A DNA stretch of 11,245 bases from assembly GCA_016098155.1 (NCBI GenBank), contig JAAAJB010000755.1, positions 1-11,245 on the forward strand, given 5' to 3'. The position numbers and the translations under genes were made by a program. Numbering within the stretch: position 1 is the stretch's first letter; each line of letters opens with the position of its first letter. Shown piece by piece: positions 1-8,220 of this stretch. The DNA is from Actinomortierella ambigua. Lineage: Eukaryota > Mortierellomycota > Mortierellomycetes > Mortierellales > Mortierellaceae. A model generated the notes under the pieces. The model was not told where the DNA came from, ran no database searches, and saw only the letters and a list, made by a program, of their open reading frames with translations.

Positions 1-292
1 AGCCTTTTTCCCGTCATCGCCTGTGTAATCAAGGAGAGAGAGAGAGAGAGGTGTAAGGAGAAAATAGGGGAAAAATGAATCCACGGACATTGCACCTAAA
101 GCAACTCTACAGTGCAGCACATACTGATGGCCATGCAATGTTCAGCTACCATGTAAGGAAAGCCTACTGTGCGCTATCGTGGATGAGATGAGATGAACAT
201 TTTCATAAATTTGCTGGAATAAAAAAAAAAGGATGTGCTTCCATCATGTCGTTTACAATTGCTACTACACAGAACTCATTAAACACTCTTAC
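1..292 (-). other. Intron of the Kelch gene and probable start of its second exon
   Basis: The donor is at 292 (GTAAGAG, directly after the Glu-Glu codons that end exon 1). The favoured acceptor is the CAG at 23-21, preceded on the sense strand by a CT-dinucleotide tract (plus-strand GA repeat, about 33-50). It leaves 20 bases of exon 2 (20-1, in phase 0) before the window ends. The same CT-tract/ACACAG arrangement recurs in the decayed copy near 2015, which supports it. A second acceptor (T tract then TTCCAG, at about 212) would give an 80-base intron, but only about 23 more codons before a stop. Which one is used cannot be settled here. Confidence 0.5.
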
Positions 293-1066
293 CTCTTCCT
301 TCCACTCTCCTGTCTTAGGGTCATAAGTGACTATGTGGTTCGGTTCCCAAGGAAGCACAAACTCGCTTACACTACCTTCTGCCCAGCCGCCAAAGAACAC
401 AGCTTTCTTGAGATACTCAGACCATCCAGCCCCGTAGTCTACTCGTCCAGCCATAAACACCGAATTGAGACCTTTCGGCGGTAGTTGTCTTGTCACCGAC
501 TGATCACTCTCAAAGGAATAGATGGCGTAGAGGCTGTAGTAGGTGGCTTGGTTGGTGCTTCCGTTCCTCGGGTCTCCTCCAGCGATGAGAACCGTGCCGT
601 CTGTGCCGAGTGTCACGGGGATCACACCCTTCATCGCAATGTCGCTGTTCGATTCCCCGATTCTCCTCACCATGCCGCCATCAAAGGTGGCTTTGGAGGC
701 ACTCCAACTCCCTGTTTCGTTGTCGAAAATGTAGCGGTGGGTCAATAGCTGGTTGTCGGGGAAGGCGATGAATATCTTGCCGTCGTGCGATATAGCTCCA
801 CTTCCGAACTCTCTGATAGGTCCAGTATGTAGCCGCTGCCATGCTGGCGACTCTGACGTCCAATTCTTGGATAGGTCCAGAGAGAAGAACTGGCCCGTGC
901 CCATGGCACTTGGATCTCCACGACCACCATAGAGGTAAAATTTATTCTTGTACTTGGCGGATGCTGGTTGATAAACGGCTGCAGGGGCAACAGGGGTCTG
1001 CTCACCCACGGCTAGGGCTACCACAGTCAGAGAGACGAGCAGGAGGAGAACAAGTCGACTCTTCAT
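293..1066 (-). CDS. Secreted Kelch-repeat protein, first exon (partial gene)
   Basis: 258 codons of a secreted beta-propeller-like protein; the gene continues off the left edge. Residues 1-21 are a signal peptide (Met-Lys-Ser-Arg, then a long Leu/Val/Ala core), so this ATG is preferred over the in-frame one at 1159, which would put 31 extra residues before the signal. Kelch-type strands ending in Gly-Gly occur at about 43-48 (YLYGG), 159-164 (LIAGG) and 222-227 (VFFGG), with blade-closing aromatic positions such as the TYDPKTGEW segment near 247-255. N-glycosylation sequons lie at N68, N116 and N168. The exon ends at a GTAAGAG donor. Without splicing, the frame reads on to a stop at 203. Kelch propellers bind proteins or glycans, but the partner here is unknown. 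A decayed paralogue lies at about 2000-2955. Extracellular Kelch proteins are numerous in Mortierella-type fungi as far as I know; no specific function can be assigned. Confidence 0.82.
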
Positions 1067-1368
1067 GGCGCTCTGGTGAGACAGGGTGCAGGGCTGCAAA
1101 TGACTGATATACTGGAGAGGAGAATAGTGGTCCAGATGAGAGGGGGATGGGGCGAACAATGAGAAGCAAAATGATTGCCAGATGTCCTAATCCTCATTTC
1201 TCAATGCCCCCCTCCCCCCTCCAAGTGGAGCCAATTAATGTTTGTGTAACCAAGCACACCAAATCTTGCCCTGAGGCAAACAAACAAGCGGACATCTAAA
1301 CCAACAGGGGTTCAAAAACTTCAAATAACATGGTGTAACCCAGGAAGTCACATGTAACAACAACTCTT
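1067..1368. other. Spacer between Kelch gene and LAS1 fragment (Kelch promoter side)
   Basis: No gene is supported here. The first ~120 bases upstream of the Kelch start align with the same region upstream of the decayed copy (2956-3080). A shared stretch near 1272-1290 (GAGGCAAACAAA...CGGACATC) matches 3186-3208, so this is the duplicated intergenic region and should hold the Kelch promoter. Relative to the right-hand unit, about 600 bases including the LAS1 3' end are missing between here and 1369. No clear TATA box was found. Confidence 0.5.
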
Positions 1369-1900
1369 GTGGTAAGAGGGTTCGCAGGCGACGACGAGAC
1401 AAGCTTGGCAGCCATGGAGGCGAACGAAGGACGACCTGGGGTGGTGGATGTGGATGCCGTTGTGGTGGAGGAGGCACTGACACTCAAGGTCGACATGGAT
1501 GGAGAAGAGAGTGGTGAGGATGGTACGATGGATGCAGAATAGGTCGAAGTGGTGGTGGTGGCGGTGGCGTCGGCATGCCGCTTTGTGGCAGCAAGAGCGA
1601 CAACTTGATAGTGTTGTGCAACCAAGTGCTTGACCTATGCCGTGGCCAATCAGCAGAGATTTCGTTGACCATGATCCCTTTTGGTTTTTAGCGCCGTCAA
1701 TCTCCATCAACGTCGACGACTAACTTCTGCTGTTATTCATGGTACTGCTACCAGCACCACCATTACCACTTGATACTTGCAGTTCCTCCAGGAGGAAACC
1801 ATGAACTCGTCCCAAAATAGGGGCGCTCTACAGAAGTAGTTGGTCACATCTATAGTGCACTCCAAAGGACTGTAGAGTTGTCCAAGATCGGACCAGACAT
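1369..1900 (-). pseudogene. Truncated, frameshifted copy of LAS1 (central fragment)
   Basis: This segment aligns closely with exon 4 of the intact LAS1 gene (about 3867-4349; weaker similarity continues to about 4440). It corresponds to roughly residues 265-453 of Las1. It lacks the N-terminal HEPN nuclease domain and the C-terminal conserved tail. Inside it, a 1-base deletion follows the LFWDE segment, a CAG codon has become TAG in the Ser-rich stretch, and a further frameshift follows the MEIDGAK segment. The last part (from about 1625 down to 1370) stays open in the original frame, ending in a Ser/Thr-rich linker nearly identical to that of Las1. It cannot encode a functional nuclease. It is the remnant of a tandem duplication; whether it is transcribed is unknown. 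Confidence 0.85.
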
Positions 1901-1999
1901 GTATTATAGGTCTAGCATGTATAGATTCATTTGATGATGCACAGCCTAGTTACGTCAATTGACTGGATAGGGGGGGTGAAATTGTATCTACAATACACG
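1901..1999. other. Duplication junction region
   Basis: Between the end of recognisable LAS1 similarity and the start of recognisable Kelch similarity there are about 100 bases that I cannot assign. The boundary of the tandem duplication must lie here. It includes a run of G (about 1970-1977). No gene is visible. Confidence 0.4.
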
Positions 2000-2955
2000 A
2001 AAGTCTTTCATTATCTGTGTATCAAGAGACGAGGGTACAAAATGAATCCATTGACATAGTACCTATTCCAGCTAAGCAGCAATGGCCAATGCGATGCTCA
2101 GCTATCACACAGGGAACACCGATTGTGTTTTATAGCGGATAAAACATTTAACGCTACGTTTAAGATCGTGTGCTTCATTCGTGTCCGGTACAGCTACAAC
2201 AGCTACATACAATACTCAATGACCGCTAATCTTTTACCCGCTTTGTGATAGAGTCGTAAGTGGCGACGTGCAGGATTTCAGGTGGGTATGGAATTCTAGC
2301 CAGCCGCCAAAGTACATAGCTCTCTTAAGATACAGAGACCAGCCAGCTACGTAGTGTACGCGTCCGGCCATAAACACCGAATTGAGACTTGGTCGCGGTT
2401 GTTGTCTCGTCACCCACTGATCGCTACCAAAGGCATAGAGGGCATAGAGGCTGTAGTAGGCAGGTTGGTGCTGCCGCTCGTAGAGTTGCTTCCAGTGATG
2501 AGAACCGAGCCATCTGTTCCCAGCGTTACTGGAATTTCTTCCTTCATCGCAATGTCCCTATTCTGTATTTGGACCATGCCTTCATCAAAAGTATCTTTGG
2601 AGGCATTCCAGATATTGTCCTCGAAAAAAGAAGCACCGGGCTATTGGCACGTTATTATCAGGTAAGACGATGGATATATTGCCGTGGTGAGATACAGCTC
2701 TACTTGTGAAGGCTCCCCTAGGCCGGTCTGTAATTGTGTCCACACTGGCGACTCTGGCGTCCATGACCTGGATAGGTCTAGAGAGAAGAACTAGCCTGAG
2801 CCAACGGAGTTGATCTCTGTGCGACTGCAATGGTAAAAAATTTGTTCTTGCACTGGGCGGATGCAAGTTTCAAAAACGGTGCTGCGAGAATTTGCTGTGG
2901 CTACGATTGCCACAACGAGAACGACGAGTAGGAGAAGAACAAGCCAGCACTCCAT
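2000..2955 (-). pseudogene. Decayed paralogue of the secreted Kelch gene
   Basis: This is homologous along its length to the Kelch gene at 1-1066, including the intron region and its CT-tract/ACACAG acceptor (about 2015-2030). It starts with an apparently intact signal peptide (ATG at 2955, a Leu/Val-rich core as in the intact copy). The Kelch strand after it is then damaged: the Gln codon before FFSLDLS is a TAG stop (2793-2791). A frameshift follows in the TG-x-x-REFG region, and another lies near the FEDN equivalent. Internal deletions are present around 2290-2310. Later stretches (DIAMK-x-x-IPVTLGTDG, LNSVFMAGRV) are still recognisable in shifted frames. No full-length product is possible. 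Only a short secreted peptide of about 54 residues could come from the 5' end. Degree of decay is judged by eye, not by a computed alignment. Confidence 0.88.
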
Positions 2956-3313
2956 GGCACTCTGGTAACACAGGACAAAGGGTTCTAAATGGCTGATACG
3001 CTGAAGAGAAGGGTGGTCCAGATGGGAGGAGAGTGGGGAAGAACAATCAGAAGCGAAAGGATTGCTGGATACCCCCATTCCTATTTTCTACACTTTCCAC
3101 GTTGTTATTATAAATCTCTCTCCCCAATAGTAGTACGTTTAGTACGGATTACTACTACATGATCAAGTATGTTCGCAAAATTCCGGAGGCAAACAAAACA
3201 ACGGACATCAGAGAAAGCAAGCTTAGTTTGCATGGCTGACATGCATGTACAGCTTTTCATAATACTAATTCGAAGAGGTTTTCGCACTAGTATCATTTTG
3301 TATTTCATCACAG
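2956..3313. other. Spacer between Kelch pseudogene and LAS1 3' end
   Basis: No gene is supported. The half next to the Kelch pseudogene is the copy of the promoter side of the intact Kelch gene. The half next to LAS1 should contain the LAS1 3' untranslated region and poly(A) site. Short open frames here overlap LAS1 or the pseudogene and have no family resemblance. Confidence 0.45.
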
Positions 3314-5535
3314 TCAGAGCAGCATCCTTGCAATGGGTTGTGCATCGAGTTCCCATGGTAAGCTGAGATCGGGCAGGATGCCGCCAGGCAAGCAGCCCAT
3401 TGGAGTCGGACGCCACACATCATCGTCCAACACCGTCCAGACTGTGGTCGAGTTTGGTACGCTATCAAGACTTGCACAGTCATTGCTTGTGGCAGAGTTG
3501 CTGGGTAGGAGGGCAGCCGTGGTTGCAGAATTTGGGGATGGTGTGAGTGGTACAGCAGGTGCGATGGAGGGTATTGTTGTACTAGAGGGCGAGGCCATAT
3601 CGTGATCGACCGATGCCGGTGGTTGTCGAGGTTGTGACGCGGACGAGTCGGTCGCGGGAGAAGGTGATTCTGCTGCCGTTGATGATATAGTACTACCGGC
3701 ACTTCCTTGCAGTTGCTGATCAATGCGCTTGACAAGATGCTCGATCCGAGACTTGATCTCCTGGTCATGCTGCATGATGGTATTCAAGACTGACCGTGAG
3801 AATGGATTAGGGTTCTCTAGACATGTCTGCGCAATGTAGACTGTATCAAATTCAGGCCCGTTCGCCATGAGAGGGTTCGCAGGCGACGACGAGACAAGCC
3901 TGGCAGCCATGGAAGCGAACGAGGGACGACCTGAGGTTGTGGATGTGGATGCCGTTGTGGTGGAGGAGGCACTGACACTCAAGGTCGACATGGATGGTGA
4001 GCTGGATGGAGAAGAGAGTGATGAGGATGGTACGATGGGTGCAGAATAGGTCGAAGTGGTGGTGGTGGTGGTGCTGGTGCTGGTGGTGGTGGCGGCGGCA
4101 TGTCGCTTTGATGCTGCAAGAGCGACACGTTGATAATGCTGTGCAATCAAATGCTTGATCCAAGCCGTAACTGTCAGCAGAAAGCTCGTTGGCCGCGAAC
4201 CCTTTTGGTCCTTGGCACCATCAATCTCCATCGCCGTCGACGACTGGCTTCCGCTGCTATTCGTGGTACTGCTACCAGTACCACTACCACCACTCGATGC
4301 TTGCAGCTCCTCTAGGAGGGTGTCCATGATCTCATCCCAAAATAGGAGCACATCGCCTGTCTTGATGCTGCTCATATCTTTGAGTTCGCCATGTAGCCGA
4401 GTCATTAGAGGGATCCAACAAGCCTGAACCATGTCTCCCATTGCGGTGAGTGTCAAGTCCTGTGTTGAGGCTCGCTTCTTCTTGCTCTTTGGGATCATCA
4501 TGCCTGGTTCGAGCAAGATGGTCAGCAAAGCATCCAACAGGTGATCGCCTGTCCCACACCGCCGCAACAGCTCCTTTATCAACCGATTCATTGCCACGGC
4601 CTCCTGCTTTGGTGGAAGGAGTGACATTTCTACATTATCGATGTGCGGAGCAAAAAAAAAAAAAAAAGCAAGGTGAGAACGATTATCTGGCCCCATGAGG
4701 TCGAACCAAAGAGATATTCTGATCATCCAAGCAGTACCTGCAATCTGTTGTTCTTTTTGATCCCTGTAGTTCTGAATCATGAAGCGAACATCGTTGACCA
4801 TGGCCGACGTCATTTCTTCACTTGGCTCTTCTTCTTCCATGACGGCGTTCAATTGAGGTATCCAATAGTTGATGTTGATCCATGCTAAAGCCTAATACAC
4901 AACAAAATGCATAGTGAGTATGATTGCAAAAGAAATAAAGGGTATTCGTTGGTATTGGTGAAGAAGATTGTACCTCGTCTGCAGCCCGTCGAAGGATGGT
5001 TAAGCTCGGCAGGTAGTCGTGCGTGGCAGTATGTCGGAGCTCGACAAACCAGAGTGGCATGCCGATTTTTTCCTGGGCAAGGTATGCGATCGATTTGGCG
5101 GTTTTGGCGGTCTGAAAGCCGTCGACATAGCCGTTGACGAAGCGGATGATGACCATTGAATACATTACGCGCAGATCTTGGTCCGAACAGACCCCCGACC
5201 AATCCCGTAATGTCACCTGTACAAATGCCATCGTCGAATCAATCGCGTGTGGGAGCTTTCCTCGGGCTTCCCATGCTTTAACCTATCACGCAACATCCCC
5301 ACAATGACAAGATGGACTAAAGTAAGTGGCAGGCTCACTTGTTTGTCCTCTTTTTTTCTAGACCCTCTCCCCTTATCAATTTTCTTCTTTTGGACTTTAC
5401 ACGACGCATGGCACACTCTTGTGCTCGGATGTCGGGCGAGCCATCCTCTAACCGTGGAGGGTAGAACCATTCATAGAGCTGCCGGAATTCAGAGGGTGAA
5501 TTCCATGGCACTGGTTTGGGCAATCTAGGCGGCAT
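3314..5535 (-). CDS. LAS1: Las1-like pre-rRNA endonuclease (ITS2 processing), four exons
   Basis: Las1 is a HEPN-family endoribonuclease that, in complex with the polynucleotide kinase Grc3, cleaves ITS2 during 60S ribosome maturation in the nucleus. My model is exons 5535-5401, 5282-4974, 4891-4738 and 4629-3314. All have GT...AG introns (118, 82 and 108 bp), and the phases join without a break to 637 codons. Residues 9-20 (VPWNSPSEFRQL) and 46-62 (VKAWEARGKLPHAIDST) are typical Las1 N-terminal motifs. The catalytic HEPN motif is ELRHTATH, with R128, H129 and H133, followed by LPSL. Residues 310-450 are a Ser/Thr-rich, probably disordered linker, and about 478-506 is a charged helix. The C-terminal tail W605-x-PTPMGCLPGG...LPWELD resembles the conserved Las1 tail that contacts Grc3. 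An in-frame ATG at 5595 would add 20 residues; the one at 5535 fits the family start better and has A at -3. Intron 3 can be read through in frame. Confidence 0.93.
4040..4105 (-). repeat. ACC-type trinucleotide repeat coding for poly-Thr in Las1
   Basis: On the sense strand, this is mostly ACC/AGC/GCC triplets encoding an Ala-Thr-Ser run (about residues 377-392). The copy at about 1550-1570 has fewer triplets. It also lacks a 12-base unit found in LAS1 near 4005. Length differences in whole codons point to slippage in a disordered linker. Confidence 0.7.
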
Positions 5536-6880
5536 GGTTGTCTTCAGATGTCGATTGAGTTCTTTGGGCAATGTTCCTTTAGGATTTGCCACCATCCTCC
5601 AAACATATCCAAGCCACTAATTTCTTGGTTTGAGGAGTTGAAGAGAAAATGATGTTTGGTCTACCAACACAAAAGGGGCGAACAGGTACACAGAGGTACA
5701 GAGAGCCTCTCGTCTACACAGCTCTCCTCTTACCCGTCGTGTCACCACTCTTATGAGATTCTCTTGAAAAGCGACAGCTTACCGAGGCAAGGTAGCGGTA
5801 CATTTCAAATTTTAGACACTCTGATCACCACAGCCGCACTCTATAGTGATTTGTACATAACAGGAATGTGTTAGCGAACCTACACTAATCCCTTATTTAC
5901 CTGTAGGATCGTAGGACCGTAGGCTAGTAAACACTCCCTTCTGTACAAAGTCCAACGCGCGGATGGTACAGCCCACAGGTTCATGAGGCACAGAATACTT
6001 CATGACTAGGGGGTGTAGAAAAGGCTGTTGTTGTTACTGGTATTATTTTCTGCAAAGAGTTCAACCGCTAATGGCAGTCAGGCGTTCACAGCGACCTTGT
6101 TTTTTTGAACCTTCGATGTCGGCTCTTCCCATTCAGAGTTCAATAAGCACTAGATTGTCCATCCACAGTTGGGAACGTGAACTACGTTTAGACCGTCGAG
6201 AGACAGGTTTGTTTTACCATACGGATGAAGAGTTGTTGCAATAAGACTAATATGAGTTGTGTAATACGAGGGGAACACTCAATTCTGATATTTAGCATTG
6301 AGGCATACCTGAGCAGGCATTGGCCTGAAGCTACCATCCGTTGGATTGCGGCTGAGCGCCTCTTAGCCAGGATCCGTGCTAGAACGCGATGGTGCCACCT
6401 TTCTGATACTTTTGTTAAATACGAAAGAGCAGTGCATTACTCCTGAATTAAATCTAGACAGGGTTCGCATAGGTGAGCGGAAAGGCCTATCCGTGTGGTA
6501 TGACAATATTCTATAATTGAACAGGATGTTGTAGGTGGTTGAATAGCCTTGTGTTCATGATCCATTGAGATTAAGCCCATTGTTCTACCTGCTCCCTTCT
6601 TTCCATTCCCTCCGGTAGCGTTCTGGTGTTCTGATGTTCCTTGATACGTGCGCAACCATCCGCTTAAGATGACGACGCACGACGCACGACTAACAGATAG
6701 AAAGGATTAAAGAGCTTGCTGGCCTCTGTATACTCTTTGTTACTTTTCCCATTCAAGTGTTTGAAGAGACCAGCTCTTTCGAAAAAAAAAATGTCTTATC
6801 CTTCAAGTTCTGTGACAAAGTAACCAAGTTTATCGTGTGAGTCCTTGAATTTTGAATCTTTGAATGTCAAAGGCGCGTAA
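5536..6880. other. Long intergenic region upstream of LAS1
   Basis: No gene is supported in about 1.3 kb. The part next to 5536 should hold the LAS1 promoter. Open frames here (for example plus strand 5656-5874, 6002-6244 and 6225-6446, minus strand 6437-6655) show no recognisable domain and no convincing splice partners. Small direct repeats are present: two AGGTACA units at 5684-5703, three GTAGG-starting 8-mers at 5903-5926, and a GACGCAC tandem near 6672-6690. Confidence 0.5.
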
Positions 6881-7150
6881 ATTTATTCCTTCCAACAGTG
6901 GTCAACAACAAAACTCGAAAGAGAACGACAAGTAAAACGCGCGGTAGCGATTTCACTGGCCAAAGAGCACGGTCTTTCTCTTTTGCTTCTGAGATATGAA
7001 GAGTACATGATCTTGGAGCGATCTCGGAGGCAACGGAGATGCTATGGGGCGATGAACCCGTCTGAAGAATGTCGCAACCTCATTAACCCTCTTTGCGAGC
7101 TGGATCAGGGGTGCTTGAGTCTCGAGACTGGCCTATGGTGTAGAGGTTGA
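6881..7150 (+). other. Coding-like open frame, possible exon or gene remnant ending in the MITE
   Basis: An 89-codon frame is open from the TAA at 6878 to the TGA at 7148-7150. A good acceptor-like sequence (CCTTCCAACAG) ends at 6898, so the coding part might start at 6899 as an internal or last exon. The frame has protein-like composition: a helical, charged stretch (AKEHGLSLLLLRYEEYMILERSRRQRR) in the middle and several Cys residues in the second half. Its last codons and stop lie inside the left inverted repeat of the adjacent element, so an insertion may have truncated it. I recognise no family and found no convincing upstream exon. It could equally be chance. Confidence 0.25.
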
Positions 7151-7222
7151 TACCGGTACCGTCGGACCGTACTGGTATACTTTTCGTGGTATAGTTCCTC
7201 GTACTTACCAAGATTGCTACCC
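7141..7222 (+). repeat. Left terminal inverted repeat of the MITE
   Basis: An 82-base arm beginning TAGAGGTTGATACCGG. It contains the palindromic core TACCGGTA and ends GCTACCC. It pairs with the reverse complement of 7379-7464. Confidence 0.65.
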
Positions 7223-7378
7223 AACATCGCGAAAAATGACGCTGTATCAAGGGTATATCTCAAGCGGTGCTATATGTATGCAAGTGGTATAGGAAAAATG
7301 CCTGCTCCTATGTCTGGACATTGTTGGAGGTGCCACTAGAGCAGCCTTCTTCGTCAGCTGAGGGACGGTTGCTAACGC

Positions 7379-7464
7379 GGGTAGCTATCCAGGCACTCCC
7401 AAATGCGATCAAAAGTACCACAAAGTACCATACCGGTAACATCCAGTACCGGTGATAACCACTA
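7379..7464 (-). repeat. Right terminal inverted repeat of the MITE
   Basis: An 86-base arm. Read on the minus strand, it begins TAGTGGTTATCACCGG and ends GCTACCC, with small indels relative to the left arm. It holds two further ACCGGTA/TACCGGT copies. Confidence 0.65.
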
Positions 7465-7482
7465 TTTGTGTGTATATAGACA

Positions 7483-7647
7483 ATGGCTGAAAGAGTTCAC
7501 CCTTATGAACGCGTAGTCAAGAAAACTGCACGTCTCACCCGCATAGACACGTTAGGAGCAACTATGAAACGCAATGGAAATAAAATGAAAGTTCGGGTTG
7601 TCCAAATTACATTGATGATCAAGCAGAATGGAGAGGAAGTAAGGTGA
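7483..7647 (+). CDS. Small basic open frame, hypothetical (54 codons)
   Basis: An ATG-to-stop frame beginning 19 bases after the right inverted repeat. The predicted peptide is basic (many Lys/Arg, starting MAERVHPYERVV) with no signal peptide or membrane segment. Near its end, a donor-like GTAAGG occurs after the GEE codons (7639). Splicing to an acceptor-like GATCAG near 7738 would add only about 14 codons. I do not recognise it. A stop codon lies two codons upstream of the ATG. It may be chance, or the 3' part of a gene split by the MITE. Confidence 0.2.
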   Translation: MAERVHPYERVVKKTARLTRIDTLGATMKRNGNKMKVRVVQITLMIKQNGEEVR

Positions 7648-8220
7648 CGGAAAGGTAGGGCAAGGGTAATGGGTTAGGCTTCACCAGGCAGAATGCCCCT
7701 TATTTTGGGTTGCACAAGCTACGATTTTGAGGATCAGGTGGCAAACTCCTTTTTGTTGTGCGGACTCTACACGCGTTTCTGATCCGATGATACTTTTGTC
7801 AGTGTTGTTTTTCTGCACAACGGAGAAGAAATAGGGGTTCGCATAGCCTTTGGAGGATTGACTCTAAAAAACAACAACAAAAAGGGCGTGTGGGCCCGTG
7901 ATCAACTCTAAAGAAAACCTCGTGTCCAGGTACTAGTTACCACCTTACTCGGGTTCGAACCTTGCTGTCGCAAACAGCAAACTCGAATGCCATCATTGCT
8001 TCCTCATGAGTCTGGTTAATTTTAGGGTGCTCTCCCGTATGACCACACCCACCTTGTGGGCCATGGCTGTCCAGGGTGAACTGGGGATGGAGGTTTGGCT
8101 TGTCCTATCGAAACCATTGATTGCCAAGAGTGGAGTGTACAGGTGAAGGTAATTGTCGATTGCAAGTGTTCATGACCATTACTTCCAAGTATATCTGGCT
8201 GATGGCTGTTGTTGACCTTC
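7648..8220. other. Intergenic, no feature seen
   Basis: I see no gene, tRNA or clear repeat here. A GGGTTCGAACC sequence at about 7950 resembles a tRNA T-loop, but the stems do not pair. The right end merges into the promoter region of the downstream gene. Confidence 0.4.

Larger units (their letters stand above)
7141..7464. mobile_element. hAT-like miniature inverted-repeat element (MITE), degenerate
   Basis: The two ends are inverted repeats: 7141-7222 matches the reverse complement of 7379-7464. Both start TAGWGGTT, run through an ACCGGTAC core and end in GCTACCC; about two thirds of positions agree by eye. The termini fit the YARNG consensus of hAT elements, and several TACCGGTA-like subterminal copies are typical transposase-binding repeats. 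Flanking octamers (CTATGGTG left, TTTGTGTG right) agree at about half their positions, as a worn 8-bp target duplication might. The 156-base interior has no transposase resemblance, so the element is non-autonomous. Confidence 0.65.

Noticed and set aside
33..50. GA-dinucleotide microsatellite as a stand-alone repeat feature
   Set aside because: It is best explained as the polypyrimidine tract of the Kelch intron acceptor, and it is shorter in the paralogue.
1067..1159. Upstream in-frame ATG adding 31 residues to the Kelch protein
   Set aside because: It would bury the signal peptide behind a His/Ser/Pro-rich extension. The ATG at 1066 starts exactly at the signal peptide.
2354..2709. Plus-strand open frames of about 105 codons across the Kelch pseudogene
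   Set aside because: They are the antisense of Kelch-homologous sequence, and equivalent antisense frames occur in the intact copy.
3265..3768. 167-codon minus-strand open frame overlapping LAS1
   Set aside because: It is the LAS1 coding strand read in another frame, where the Ser/Thr/Pro-rich linker is stop-poor. The Las1 frame has the conserved motifs.
7925..7985. Possible tRNA suggested by GGGTTCGAACC
   Set aside because: The T-stem pairs only partly on either strand, and no matching acceptor, D or anticodon stem is found at the right distance.
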